A stretch of 64,000 nt of DNA. Source: Erythroxylum novogranatense (lineage: Eukaryota > Streptophyta > Magnoliopsida > Malpighiales > Erythroxylaceae). A program made the translations under genes and the position numbers. This document shows, piece after piece, positions 25,747 through 37,700 of this stretch. The notes beneath the pieces are model-generated. The model worked only from the letters and a program-made list of their open reading frames with translations. It made no database searches and was not told the DNA's origin. The stretch spans positions 20,236,309 through 20,300,308 of the forward strand of contig CM057228.1 of NCBI GenBank assembly GCA_029891385.1, written 5' to 3'. The first letter of the stretch is position 1. Each line of letters begins with the position of its first letter.

Positions 25747-26267
25747 GTAACATCCCGTTACTGTTAGCAAGGGCATTATGGTAATATTGGGACAGACTGA
25801 TAGGTTTCATTGCATTCACTGATTGAGCATATTACTGGCCTCTAATTATAGAGGAACATGTTTATTGCATATGCATTTATTCATAGGTACATGCATTCAT
25901 GATTTTCCGGCATTTTAATTGAGAGTATGAATTGATTGGATTGTGAACTGGAAACTGACTGGATTATGATTGATTAAGAAATTAAGAGTAAGTGGGCTCA
26001 AATGACTGATTTAGAATGATTTAAAAGTGATTGGCTTTTGATACTGGCTTATAGGAAATTTTTGAGAAATTCGGGAGAAAATGCCCGGACCGGAAATTTT
26101 CGAGTGACAGACCGATTTACTGATTTCTGATATATTATGGTTTTAATTATTGCGATGCCATGTGGATTAGCAGTCGAATTTTCTGGTAGTGCACCTTTAT
26201 CGTGGGATACGTGTCGGAGTGACCTTCGGACGTCCCGATGTGTACCCTACGGTGAGGGGGCACTACA
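25747..26267 (+). repeat. G1 5' LTR, internally deleted (521 bp)
   Basis: Both ends match the 2,684-bp 3' LTR, but the interior corresponding to about 41927-44087 is absent. The junction near 26115-26120 lies in similar ATTTACT sequence. The TATA box, donor, palindrome array, mini-exon and junction element of the 3' LTR are all missing, so this copy lacks its promoter. Confidence 0.88.
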
Positions 26268-26272
26268 TTAAG

Positions 26273-26284
26273 TGGTATCAGAGC
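26273..26284 (+). promoter_or_regulatory. G1 primer-binding site, initiator Met tRNA
   Basis: TGGTATCAGAGC lies 5 bp after the LTR end and is complementary to the 3' end of plant initiator tRNA-Met. Confidence 0.92.
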
Positions 26285-26362
26285 ATGGTTTGGCATCTTT
26301 TGGGCATAGTATATTTTAATTTGGAATCCTTTGTAAGAATAGCGTAATCGATCGAATTTCTT

Positions 26363-27267
26363 ATGCATTTTAGGTCATCCGTCCTGGAGATCGAGTTGAG
26401 CTACGGTGACACGGAATCTGTAGGAGCTAGTAGGGAGTCCCCGATGCCTCTTTCGGAGGTTGCCTCCTCGAGTTCTGTGAGACGGAACGAGATACGATCG
26501 ATCGCGCGTAAGGTGGGGCGGTTGACTTCTATGGCAGCACCGACCCTGCGGAGGCTGAGGGATGGCTAGAGAGGACTGCGAGAGTCCTCGATCAGATGGA
26601 TTGCGACCCTGAGGAGAGGTTTGATTATGCCGTCTCTTTCTCTGTGGTCCTGCATATCGATGGTGGAAGGCGTTCGGTAGTACCACGGGCCCCGATAATC
26701 GACATGGGATGACTTTCTAAGGGCCTTCAAGGACAATTATATGCCCAAGGTCTATCTGGAAATGAAGATGCAGGAATTCTTAGAGCTGAGACAGGGATAG
26801 TTGACCGTGGCCGACTATGAGGTGCGGTTCAACGAGCTGATGATCTATGCTTCTACATTGGTTGCTACTGAGGTTGACAGGTGTCGGCGTTTTGAGGGCG
26901 GACTCAATCTGGAGATCCGTACCCTATTGGCTAGGTCTAATATGGGCAATTTTATTGAGTTGAGGGCTGCAGTAGTGAGGATCGAGCAGTTGCTGAGAGA
27001 GAGGCTAGCTGAGACTGGTCAAGGGACCAGGCATAAGAGATCTAGTGATAGTCAGGGCAGTGCTAGTAGATGGTATAGCAAGCGTCAGAATAGGCCCTTC
27101 AGGTCCGCAGGAGGGGCTAGACAGACTGGTCATGGGCAGAGGGGCAGATTTGTACAGACTGGTAGTGGTGGCGGCAGTGCCAGAGTTTCAGGGCAGTCTG
27201 TTCCTTTATGCGAGCATTGTGATAAGAGGCACAGTGGAGAGTGTCGATGGCTGTCTGGAGCCTGTTT
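26363..27267 (+). pseudogene. G1 gag, N-terminal part up to the second zinc knuckle
   Basis: Gag forms the virus-like particle. After a frameshifted N-terminus, GAVDFYGSTDPAEAEGWLER and the block from FLRAFKDNYMPKVYLEMK to FEGGLNLEIRTLLARSN match Tekay-type gag. An in-frame TAG at 26798-26800 interrupts it and a shift lies near 26630. From 26801 the frame is open to the G2 insertion. It contains an RNA-binding basic/Gly-rich tail and a first Cys/His knuckle (CEHCDKRHSGEC). The second knuckle is cut by G2 and resumes at 37915 in phase. The likely start is ATG 26363 or 26443. Confidence 0.82.
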
Positions 27268-28177
27268 TGTAGCATCCCGTTACCGATGCGATGAGCATCG
27301 TGTTATAAGTGTAGAGTTGTTAGTGCTTAATTTGTGATCGAGTGTTTTGTGGCCTCTAATTTTAGAGAGATAGATCATTTTGCACATGCATATACATAGT
27401 GACATGCATTCATGATTGTTCCGGCATTTGATAGTGATTGTGTTTGGAAAAGTGAAATTGAGATGATTTTGTGAATTGTGATTATTAAAAATGTTGAAAT
27501 AATTGGGTTAGTGAAATCTTGCGATTTTGAATTTTGGTGGAATTATTGTATTTGTTTATGTTGGTAAAGTTATGGTGTATTGAAAGATATATTTATAGTT
27601 GGGAGCAAGAAATAAATTAAATGAAGTTTTGGAGATAGTTTGGTTATATTGGAAAGGGGAGAAGTAAATGGAGTTAGTTCAAAAGTAACTAAGTTAGAGT
27701 TTATTCATTAAGAAAGTGACATGTGTACTTGGACTTTGTACTCTAGCTAGGAGTAGGTGGTCACTATTCCTTGAGGGCTGATGGGTTGAGTCTTTTCTAA
27801 GCCTTCTTTATTCCTTTCTTTCAAAAACTTCTCTCTCTCCGAGACATAGAGCTTTCCCACCCAAAATATCTTCTAAGGGACTTTGGTGTTCTTCCTTTCT
27901 TTCACCAACCTTTCTACCATTGGTGTTTTCGACTCTAAGGAGAAACCAGAAGCTGATTTTTCGTGTGGAGTTTAGGGCTTGAAGATTTGTTTGAGTTCTC
28001 AGCGGTAAGTGTTAGAGAATCCTCATTGTTAGGGATTTGTGAAATAAAGTTGAGAGATTTGTCATCTTCATGGAAAATGTATTTCATATGTTTGTTCATA
28101 AATACTGGGTAGTTGGGGAGAAATAAATTATGTTATAGTGTTAAATGAGTTGTTGAGAAAACTTTTGGTGTTCGGTG

Positions 28178-28844
28178 ATATGATCTATATAAGTGGATAT
28201 GTTCTGGACAGAAAAATCAGCTGAAGGAAAATCAGCTGAAGCGAAAATCAGCTGAAGGAAAATCAGCTGAAGCAAAAGCAGACGATATGGACTTGATATT
28301 GATAGATTTGGACAAAATTTCCTTCTTGAAAGTTGTAGATCTCTCTTTTCTCTATGAGATAGATTCCAAGTTTGTCCAATTTAAATATCGGAGTCAAAAG
28401 ATATGATCTATATAAGTGGACATGTTCTGGAAAGAAAAATCAGCTGAAGGAAAATCAGCTGAAGCGAAATCAGCTGAAGGAAATCAGCTGAAGCAAAAGC
28501 AGACGATATGGACTTGATATCGATAGATTTGGACAAAATTTCCTTCTTTAAAGTTGTAGATCTCTCTTTTCTATATGATATAGATGCCAAGTTTGTTCAA
28601 TTTGAATATCGGAGTCAAAAGATATGATCTATATAAGTGGATATGTTCTGGACAGAAAAATCAGCTGAAGGAAAATCAGCTGAAGCGAAAATCAGCTGAA
28701 GGAAAATCAGCTGAAGCAAAAGCAGACGATATGGACTTGATATCGATAGATTTGGACAAAATTTCCTTCTTGAAAGTTGTAGATCTCTCTTTTCTCTATG
28801 AGATAGATGCCAAGTTTGTCCAATTTGAATATCGGAGTCAAAAG
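28178..28844 (+). repeat. Three tandem 222-bp units in the G2 5' LTR
   Basis: Units start with ATATGATCTATATAAGTGG at 28178, 28401 and 28622, and a fourth, divergent unit starts at 28845. Each holds four TCAGCTGA palindromes plus a unique block. The 3' LTR has one unit (35640) before the divergent one. Two extra units of about 222 bp account for the 444-bp LTR length difference. Confidence 0.9.
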
Positions 28845-29070
28845 ATATGATCTATATAAGTGGACATGTTACGACGGAAAAAATCAGCTGAAGGAAAATC
28901 AGCTGAAACGAAAATCAGCTGAAGCGAAAATCAGCTGAAGCGAAAATCAGCTGAAGGAAAATCAGATGAAGCGAAAATCAGATGAAGCGAAAATCAGCTG
29001 AAGCGAAAATCAGCTGAAGGAAAATCAGCTGAAGCGAAAACCAGCTGAAGCAAAAATCAGACGGAAGGAA
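28845..29070 (+). repeat. Expanded 16-bp TCAGCTGA array, G2 5' LTR
   Basis: There are about a dozen copies of a 16-bp unit like AATCAGCTGAAGCGAA, each centred on the perfect palindrome TCAGCTGA. Units alternate between GAAGGAAA and GAAGCGAA spacers. Long open frames through this array translate as Lys/Ser/Ala/Glu repeats and are not genes. Confidence 0.88.
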
Positions 29071-29687
29071 AGCGATAATTGTGCATGATCGATATTTGAG
29101 GATAACTTGAACTATAGAGCTCCAAATGACCTGATTCTTGAAGCATTGGATTCCTAACACATTTCTTTATCTCTCCACAAACAATTTATGGTTTTTAGTA
29201 TTAATTTGGAAATGATTGATTGAATCAAAGTAAGGGTATTGGTGGAGGGAACATGAACTAGATGTTTTCTTGAACATGTTTGATATCTTGATGATATCTT
29301 CGTGCGTGGTATTCCTATTAAGGTGATACTTGATTCGTTATGAACTAGAGAAAGAGGTCTATAATTGTTATAAAGATTGAGAGTTTGAATTTTAATTTAC
29401 GGGATTGCAATTATCGAAAGAGAGTCCATTATAGTTTCTAACGTGACCAAAGAGTTATGTTGTAACTAGCGGAGTATGATTAGAGTTTGAGTGAGTGAAT
29501 TTGAATTTAAGGGAATGCTATTGACCTAGTGAATAGTGAATTGTGATTGTGAAGCGAGAGATAGCGATTTGGGTCTTAGTGCTGGGAAATCATGATCATG
29601 CATCATATAGTTTGAATTAAGACATGTGCATCAGTGAATTGAATTAATTGAGCAAGTGGTGATGATAATTCATTTGAATTGTTATAG

Positions 29688-29754
29688 AAGCGCCGTTGGA
29701 TCGACAAACCACGGACATTGCTGGTACTTCCAGGCAATAGCTCGGAAGTTACAG
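29688..29754 (+). promoter_or_regulatory. Candidate 67-nt leader mini-exon, G2 5' LTR
   Basis: It is preceded by TTGTTATAG and followed by GTGAGTAACC, with ACAG at the exon end giving a consensus CAG/GTGAGT donor. The same segment occurs in the 3' LTR at 36706-36772, also 67 nt. Confidence 0.55.
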
Positions 29755-30417
29755 GTGAGTAACCTAGTTGGTCCCTCAGTTTTTATGTGATTAAATGTGC
29801 TGTGAATGTGTGTAAATTAAGTGTCAAAGTGAGTGATATAAATGTGAAGTGAATGAGCTAAATGTGATAAGTGTTAGTGATTGCACCAAGTGTGATTTAT
29901 AAATGTGAATACCTGTGAATGAGAATCAGCACATAAAATTGTGAGTAAGTGTTTTGATTGTGATTAGCGAGTGAAGTGAGATAAATGTGTTAGAGATTGT
30001 GCAAGTGTTAGTGCATGCTAAGCATGAACATAAGTGGTAATTAATCAGTTGTGGCTGGAGCTTAGTGATCAGAGCTTTAAGCTCGATATCAGTGAATGGG
30101 CCTAAGGCCAAAAAGGAAATAGTGCATACCCAGAGGGCTCTCCTATTCCTAAAGTGAGTGGGCAGTAGTGCATACCCTGAGGGCTCTCCTACTTGCCAAA
30201 ATGTGAATATTGCCGCTCAGTCAGAACAACATCATAAAATGAGAAATTGCATACATTATGCATTTGTCAGTGTAGCGAAATTGTGAATACGTGTGATGTG
30301 TGCATAGTGTGAATTGATATGTGATAGTGTAACTGTGTAAATTGTGTAAAGTGTTTATAGTGTTATAAATTGTGTTAAAATATATCTATGAGATATATAT
30401 TAGATGTATATGCATGA

Positions 30418-30470
30418 GTTGGGTGAACCATCGATGATGGTTTCTCATTGAGTTCGCAAACTCACCCAAC
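30418..30470 (+). promoter_or_regulatory. Candidate three-way-junction element, G2 5' LTR
   Basis: The closing stem GTTGGGT/ACCCAAC (7 bp) encloses AACCATC/GATGGTT (7 bp, loop GAT) and GAGTT/AACTC (5 bp). The copy in the 3' LTR is at 37433-37485 and has one change in the last stem. Confidence 0.55.
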
Positions 30471-30897
30471 ATTGCAATATATTTTTCAGGACAGCGTCAG
30501 TAGGACTCTAGCTCCCGTGTCAGACGTTTCTGTAGTGGGCGTTCTTGATCAAGTGCAGTGATGGATCGCAGGTCGGTCAGCTGGGGTGACTTCTTTTGGG
30601 ACTATATTTTTTTGGGATGACCTAGTATAGACGTTTTTATCAGTTTTCCCTTTTTGGATTATTTTATTTAGTTGTAGGGGACTGATAGACTTGTCTATAT
30701 TTTGGATTGATATTGAGAAATGAAAAATATTGTGGTTTTAAATATTAGTGAATTGCATGTTGTGGTTTATTTTATTGATGCCATGCGAGTGTTTAGTGAT
30801 CGTTAGCGATCGTAGCACTTCCTTACTGTGGGATATGCGTCGGAACAACCCACGGGCGTCCCGTGCGTACCCTACGGCAAGGGGGCGCTACATTAGG

Positions 30898-30909
30898 TGG
30901 TATCAGAGC
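30898..30909 (+). promoter_or_regulatory. G2 primer-binding site, initiator Met tRNA
   Basis: TGGTATCAGAGC lies 5 bp after the 5' LTR end, as in G1. Confidence 0.92.
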
Positions 30910-31074
30910 ATGGTTTGACATCTTTTGGGCATAGTGTATTTTTAGGCCTGAATTTCAGTGCGAAAAGCGGTAATTGATTGGAATTGTGATTTTATTGTAG
31001 GTCATCCGTTCTTGGGGATCAAGTGGACCAACCAGCTGACCTAGGATCCGTGGGAGCTAGTAGAGAGTCCCCTA

Positions 31075-32050
31075 TGCCTCGTTCTGATGAGATGCCTCCC
31101 GGAGTTCCCGTTATTCGGGAGAGGAGATATGATTTCTTTGCGTGGCGAGGAGCGGTTGACTTCTATGGTAGCCGACCCTGCGGTGAGGATGGTTAGAGAG
31201 GATGAGAGAGTCCTCGACCAAATGGGCTGGATTACGAGGAGCGGTTCGACTATGCAGATGTCTTTGCTTGAGGTTACGCATATCGGTGGTGGAAGGCTGT
31301 TAGGACGGTACCACCGACCACTGCACTTTGAGTTGGGAGGATTTTCTGAGAGCGTTCAAGGATAATTTCATGCCCAAGATTTATCTGGACATGAAATTGC
31401 AGGAGTTCTTAGAAGTTGAGACGAGCGCGTTATGCGTGGCCGACTATGAGGTTCGGTTCAACCAGTTGTTAGTGTATGCTTCTTCACTGGTGGCTTCTGA
31501 GGCTGACAAGTGTCGGCGTTTTGAGGGCGGACTCAATTTGGAGATCCGTACCCTATTGGCCAGATCGAACATGAGCGATTTCATTGGTGAGGCGTCATTT
31601 GTGAGGATTGAGCAATTGTTGAGACAGAGGCGCCCGAGATCGGATCGGGACCCAGGGCAAGAGGCCCGAAGGATGTCGAGGCGGTGATAACAGAGGGTCC
31701 GATGGCGGCGAGGCAGATCCTTGGTCGCCCTGAGGTGATAGGCGATTCGATTGGGGCGAGGGGCGATTTGCCCGATCTAGTGGTGGTCATGATGGTGCTA
31801 GAGGTTGGGGACGAGTATTCCGCTATGTGAGTTCTGCGAGAGGAGGCACTGATGGAGAGTCTTTGGAGGCTACTGGAGCATGCCTCAAGTGTGGTTCGAT
31901 GGACCACCGGCCCGAGAGTGCCCTTCACCGTGGAGGCCCAATCTGCTGCGACCGGTAGAAGCGGCAAGTGTTACCAGATCAGTGAGCCGCGGAGGTGGTT
32001 CTGGTTGGAGAGGCCGAGGTAGAGGCCGAGGCGCGAAGAGGGATGGTGAG
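31075..32050 (+). pseudogene. G2 gag, frameshifted
   Basis: The likely start MPRSDEMPPG is at 31075, followed by GAVDFYG. The frame then changes more than once. An open stretch at 31328-31687 carries FLRAFKDNFMPKIYLDMKL and FEGGLNLEIRTLLARSN, matching G1 gag closely. A zinc knuckle begins CLKCGSMDH at about 31884 but its last Cys is displaced by a frameshift. The Arg/Gly-rich tail near 32000-32050 matches the G1 tail. Confidence 0.8.
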
Positions 32051-32089
32051 ATCGAGGGACGGAAGCGTGGGCGGCGGTCCCGAGCCGTA

Positions 32090-34510
32090 GTCTATGCTAT
32101 GACTCGGCAGGAGGCGCAGGAGTCTCCGGATGTCGTTGCGGGTATGCTTCTGATTTATGGTTTTGAAGCATATGCATTGATGGATCCTGGATCCACTCAT
32201 TCATTTATTGCACCGCATGTGGCATGTAGACTGCATTGTGATAGAGAGATTGCGGTGTGGGCTGAGGTGAGTACACCTCTAGGTAGTACTGACGATGTTA
32301 GGAGAGGTGCTGCAGGGGTGTCGGATAGTGATTGATCGAGCGAGTTGAGCGGACCTTATAGTGTTGTCCACGAGAGAGATTGATGTGATCCTAGGGATGG
32401 GTGACTGCCATCGCCCATAGAGTGTGATGGATTGTTTTACCAAGGAGGTTGTGTTAGAATCTCCTGGTCAGCAGAGAGCTATTTTTCGAGGTATTAGCCA
32501 GGCAGTGCCAGCTAGGATGATTTCCTTCATGAGTTCTCTGAGATTGATGCGAGGGGGTTGTGAGGCCTATTTGGCTCATGTGGTGGATTCTAGAGTGCAG
32601 CAGAGTTTGCAGGATGTTCCCGTGATCAGGGAGTTTTCGGATGTGTTCCCCGATGAGTTCTGTGGTTTACCGCCGGATCGGGAGGCGAGTTTGTGATAGA
32701 CCTCGTTCGAGTGTCGCTCTATATCTATACCTCCGTATAGGATGGCACCGGTGGAACCGAGAGAGCAAGGCTCGATTCGCGGGAGTTATTAGATAAGGGT
32801 TTATTAGACCCGGTGTTTCGCCGTGGGGAGCTCGGTGTTGTTCGTGAAGAAGAAAGATGGGACTTTGAGACGTGTATCGATTATAGGCGACTTAATCGGG
32901 TTATTGTCAAGAATAAGTACCACCGCCTAGGATCGATGATCTATTTGATCGATTCGAGGAGCTCGAGTGTTTACCAAGCTGGGCTTGATGTCAGGGTATT
33001 ATCAGTTGAGGATCGCAGAGGCCGATGTGCCTAAGAGTGCGCTCAGGAGTAGGTATGGGCATTTCGAGTTCCTAGTGATGCCGTTTGGGTTGACCAATGC
33101 CCCGGCAGCCTTCATGGCTTTGATGAATAAGGTATTTCAGCCCTACCTGGATCAGTTTGTGATTGTATTCATCGATGATATCCTAGTGTTTTCGAGGTCT
33201 AGACAGGAGCATGCAGAGCATTTGAGGATTGTGCTGCAGATTATGAGAGAGATGCAGCTGTTTGCCAAATTCACTAAATGTGAATTTTGGTTGGATGAGG
33301 TAGTGTTCTAGGGCATATTGTATGTCCGTGAGGGTATCGGGTAGATCCTCACAAGATTGAGGCGATCTTGAGTTGGGAGGTTCCGAGGAACGATCGAGTT
33401 CGTAGTTTCTCGGACTAGCGAGGTATTACCGGAGGTTTGTCGAGGGGTTTTCGGTGATTTCGGCCCCTTTGACGAAACTTTTGAGGAAGAATGTGGTTTT
33501 CATATGGACAGATGAATGTCAGAGGAGCTTTGAGGAGCTTAGGCATCGATTGACCACGGCACCAGTGTTGGCTTTGCCGTCAGGGTCCGGAGGATTTGAG
33601 GTATTGATGATGCTTCGTGGCAGGTTCGGGTTGTGTGTTGATGCAGCATGGGAGAGTGATAGCGTATGCCTCGAGGCAGTTGAGGTCTCATGAGAGGAAT
33701 TATCCAAAGGCATGACTTAGAGTTGGCTGCGATAGTGTTTGCTTTGAAGATCTGGAGACATTATACGTATGGTGAGACGTTCGGATCTTCACGGATCATA
33801 AGAGTTTGAGATATCTGTTGAGTCGAGAGAGTGAACACGAGACATAGGAGGTGGATTGAGCTTTTGAAGGATTATGACCGCACGATTGAGTATCATCCGG
33901 GAAGGCCAATGTGGTGGCGGATCGTTGAGTAGGAAATCTCATGTTAGTGCATTTGAGTTGAGTGAGAGATTGCCCGCTTGATTGATTAAGGGCACTTAAT
34001 GTGCAGATGGATTTGGCTCGGGATGGAGCCTTAATAGCTACTCGAGATTGAGGCCGATGTTACAAGATCGGATCAGAGAGTTCGATGTCGAGGATCGGTG
34101 TTAGTGAGATTGATGGATAGAGTTAGAGCTGGTCAGAGTTCAGATTTTGAGTTGAGAGATGAGACTCTTTGGATGGGTCAGAGATTATGGGTGCCTGATG
34201 TGGATGAGCTGAGACGAGAGATTCTGGAGGAGGCACATGTGGCTGCCTATGCGATGCATCCTGGTGTCACCAAGATGTATAATACTCTTGATCAGTTGGC
34301 CCAGAAGTATGTGGCAGAGATTGTGCGACTGCATGGGGTTCTAGTATCGATTGTGTCAGATAGGGATCCCAGATTACTGAGAGGATTGGACCGTTGGCCT
34401 ATAGACTGAAATTGCCTAGTGAGATGTCCCAGTTGCATGATGTGTTTCATGTGGTATGCTCGGAGATATCGCTCGGACCCGAGCGATGTGATCCCAGCTC
34501 GAGATCGAGA
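32090..34510 (+). pseudogene. G2 pol: protease, RT, RNase H and gutted integrase
   Basis: The protease region (32090-32235) keeps the DPGSTHSFI active-site block used by Tekay-type elements. The RT lies at about 32600-33310, and its core at 32967-33311 is open and keeps FIDDILVFS. RNase H fragments run to about 33930. Integrase is reduced: sequence jumps from MHPGVTKMYNTL (about 34253) directly to DQLAQKYVAEIV, and from SDRDPR (about 34370) to RIGPLAYRLKLP. This removes the zinc-binding region and most of the catalytic core. At least ten frame changes are needed to read across. G1 at 38402-41347 gives the undeleted reference. Confidence 0.82.
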
Positions 34511-34690
34511 TAGCGAGTGATTTGAGTTATGTTGAGAGCCGGTGCAGATTATCGGATCGTGGGTCAAGCAATTGAGGAGGGTGATTCCATTGGTGAAAGT
34601 CCTATGGAAGAACCATTCTTGAAGGAGGCAACATGGGAGACCGAGGAGCACATGAGGAGGCGGTACCCTCATCTGCTCGACCGATCGGTA
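34510..34690 (+). pseudogene. G2 chromodomain remnant
   Basis: Frameshifted sequence matches the G1 chromodomain region, including LVKVLWKNHS-like and EHMRRRYPHL-like blocks. It ends just before the polypurine tract. Chromodomains at this position target insertion to particular chromatin in chromoviruses (family knowledge). Confidence 0.6.
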
Positions 34691-34713
34691 TGAAATTTCG
34701 GACGAAATTTTCT

Positions 34714-34728
34714 TTTAGGAGGGAGAAT
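34714..34728 (+). promoter_or_regulatory. G2 polypurine tract
   Basis: TTTAGGAGGGAGAAT lies directly before the 3' LTR start TGTAGCATCC. Confidence 0.8.
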
Positions 34729-37700
34729 TGTAGCATCCGTTACCGGCGCGATGAGCATCGTGTTATGAGTGTAGAGTTGTTAGTGCTTAATTTGTGATCG
34801 AGTGTTTTGTGACCTCGATTTTAGAGATAGATCATTTTGCACATGCATATACATAGTGACATGCATTCATGATTGTTCCGGCATTTGATAGTGATTGTGT
34901 TTGGAAAAGTGAAATTGAGATGATTTTGTGAATTGTGATTATTAAAAATGTTGAAATAATTGGGTTAGTGAAATCTTGCGATTTTGAATTTTGGTGGAAT
35001 TATTGTATTTGTTTATGTTGGTAAAGTTATGGTGTATTGAAAGATATATTTATAGTTGGGAGCAAGAAATAAATTAAATGAAGTTTTGGAGATAGTTTGG
35101 TTATATTGGAAAGGGGAGAACTAAATGGAGTTAGTTCAAAAGTAACTAAGTTAGAGTTTATTCATTAAGAAAGTGACATGTGTACTTGGACTTTGTACTC
35201 TAGCTAGGAGTAGGTGGTCACTATTCCTTGAGGGCTGATGGGTTGAGTCTTGTCCAAGCCTTCTTTATTCCTTTCTTTCAAAAACTTCTCTCTCTCCGAG
35301 ACATAGAGCTTTCCCACCCAAAATATCTTCTAAGGGACTTTGGTGTTCTTCCTTTCTTTCACCAACCTTTCTCTACCATTGGTGTTTTCGACTCTAAGGA
35401 GAAACCAGAAGCTGATCTTTTCGTGTGGAGTTTAGGGCTTGAAGATTTGTTTGAGTTCTCAACAGGTAAGTGTTAGAGAAATCCACTTGTTAGGGATTTG
35501 TGAAATAAAGTTGAGAGATTTGTCATCTTCATGGAAAAATGTATTTCATATGTTTGTTCATAAATACTGGGTAGTTGGGGAGAAATAAATTATGTTATAG
35601 TGTTAAATGAGTTGTTGAGAAAACTTTTGGTGTTCGGTGATATGATCTATATAAGTGGATATGTTCAGGACAGAAAAATCAGCTGAAGGAAAATCAGCTG
35701 AAGCGAAAATCAGCTGAAGGAAAATCAGCTGAAGCAAAAGCAGACGATATGGACTTGATATCGATAGATTTGGACAAAATTTCCTTCTTGAAAGTTGTAG
35801 ATCTCTCTTTTCTCTATGAGATAGATGCCAAGTTTGTCATATTTGAATATCGGAGTCAAAAGATATGATCTATATAAGTGGACATGTTTCGACGGAAAAA
35901 TCAGCTGAAGGAAAATCAGCTGAAGCGAAAATCAGCTGAGCGAAAATCAGCTGAAGCGAAAATCAGCTGAAGGAAAATCAGCTGAAGCGAAAATCAGCTG
36001 AAGCGAAAATCAGCTGAAGCGAAAATCAGCTGAAGGAAAATCAGCTGAAGCGAAAACCAGCTGAAGCAAAAATCAGATGAAGGAAAGCGATGCATGCATA
36101 GATCAGTGTTTTGAGGATAACTTGAACTATAGAGCTCCAAATGACCTGATTCTTGAAGCATTGGATTCCTAACACATTTCTTTATCTCTCCACAAACAAT
36201 TTATGGTTTTTAGTATTAATTTGGAAATGATTGATTGAATCAAAGTAAGGGTATTGGTGGAGGGAACATGAACTAGATGTTTCTTGAACATGTTTCAAAG
36301 ATATCTTGATGATATCTTAGTCTGTGGTATTCCTATTAAGGTGATACTTAATTCGTTATGAACTAGAGAAAGAGGTCTATAATTGTGATAAAGATTGAGA
36401 GTTTGAATTTTAATTTATGGGATTGCAATTATCGAAAGAGAGTCCATTATAGTTTCTAACGTGACCAAAGAGTTATGTTGTAACTAGCGGAGTATGATTA
36501 GAGTTTGAGTGAGTGAATTTGAATTTAAGGGAATGCTATTGACCTAGTGAATAGTGAATTGTGATTGTGAAGCGAGAGATAGCGATTTGGGTCTTAGTGC
36601 TGGGAAATCATGATCATGCATCATATAGTTTGAATTAAGACATGTGCATCAGTGAATTGAATTAATTGAGCAAGTGGTGATGATAATTCATTTGAATTGT
36701 TATAGAGGCGTCGTTGGATCGACAGACCACGGACATTGCTGGTACTTCCAGGCAATAGCTCGGAAGTTACAGGTGAGTAACCTAGCTGGTTCCTCAGTTT
36801 TTATGTGATTAAATGTGCTGTGAATGTGTGTGAATTAAGTGTCAAAGTGAGTGATATAAATGTGAAGTGAATGAGCTAAATGTGATAAGTGTTAGTGATT
36901 GCACCAAGTGTGATTTATAAATATGAATACCTGTGAATGAGAATCAGCGCATAAAATTGTGAGTAAGTGTTTTGATTGTGATTAGCGAGTGAAGTGAGAT
37001 AGATGTGTTAGAGATTGTGCAAGTGTTAGTGCATGCTAAGCATGAACATAAGTGGTAATTAATCAGTTGTGGCTGGAGCTTAGTGATCAGAGCTTTAAGC
37101 TCGATATCAGTGAATGGACCTAAGGCCAAAAAGGAAATAGAGCATACCCAGAGGGCTCTCCTATTTCTAAATTGAGTGGGCAGTAGTGCATACCCTGAGG
37201 GCTCTCCTACTTGCCAAAATGTGAATATTGCCGCTCAGTCACAACATCATAAAATGAGAAATTGCATACATTATGCATTTGTCAGTGTAGCGAAATTGTG
37301 AATACGTGTGATGTGTGCATAGTGTGAATTGATATGTGATAGTGTAACTGTGTAAATTGTGTAAAGTGTTTATAGTGTTATAAATTGTGTTAAAATATAT
37401 CTATGAGATATATATTAGATGTATATGCATGAGTTGGGTGAACCATCGATGATGGTTTCTCATTGAGTTCGCAATCTCACCCAACATTGCAATATATTTT
37501 TCAGGACAGCGTCAGTAGGACTCTAGCTCCCGTGTCAGACGTTTCTGCAGTTGGCGTTCGTGATCAAGTGCAGTGATGGATCGCAGGTCGGTCAGCTGGG
37601 GTGACTTCTTTTGGGACTATATTTTTTTGGGATGACCTAGTATAGACGTTTTTATCAGTTTTCCCTTTTTGGATTATTGTATTTAGTTGTAGGGGACTGA

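Larger units (their letters stand above)
27268..30892 (+). repeat. G2 5' LTR (3,625 bp)
   Basis: It carries a GGTAAGT donor-like site at 28005, tandem 222-bp units from 28178, a TCAGCTGA array, the GATTCTTG motif (29105-29160), a 67-nt mini-exon candidate (29688-29754), a three-way-junction candidate (30418-30470) and a TTTTTCAG acceptor ending at 30489. A clear TATA box is not recognised. Confidence 0.9.

Noticed and set aside
28584..28850. Lys/Ser/Ala/Glu-rich open frame that looks like a repeat protein
   Set aside because: It is a translation of the 16-bp TCAGCTGA array and 222-bp units inside the G2 LTR. It has no start context and no family similarity, and the 16-bp unit is not a multiple of three.
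28178..29070. CRISPR-like or satellite array
   Set aside because: The repeats are LTR-internal, present in both LTRs of one element, with palindromic 16-bp units and no unique spacers. The genome is a plant nucleus.
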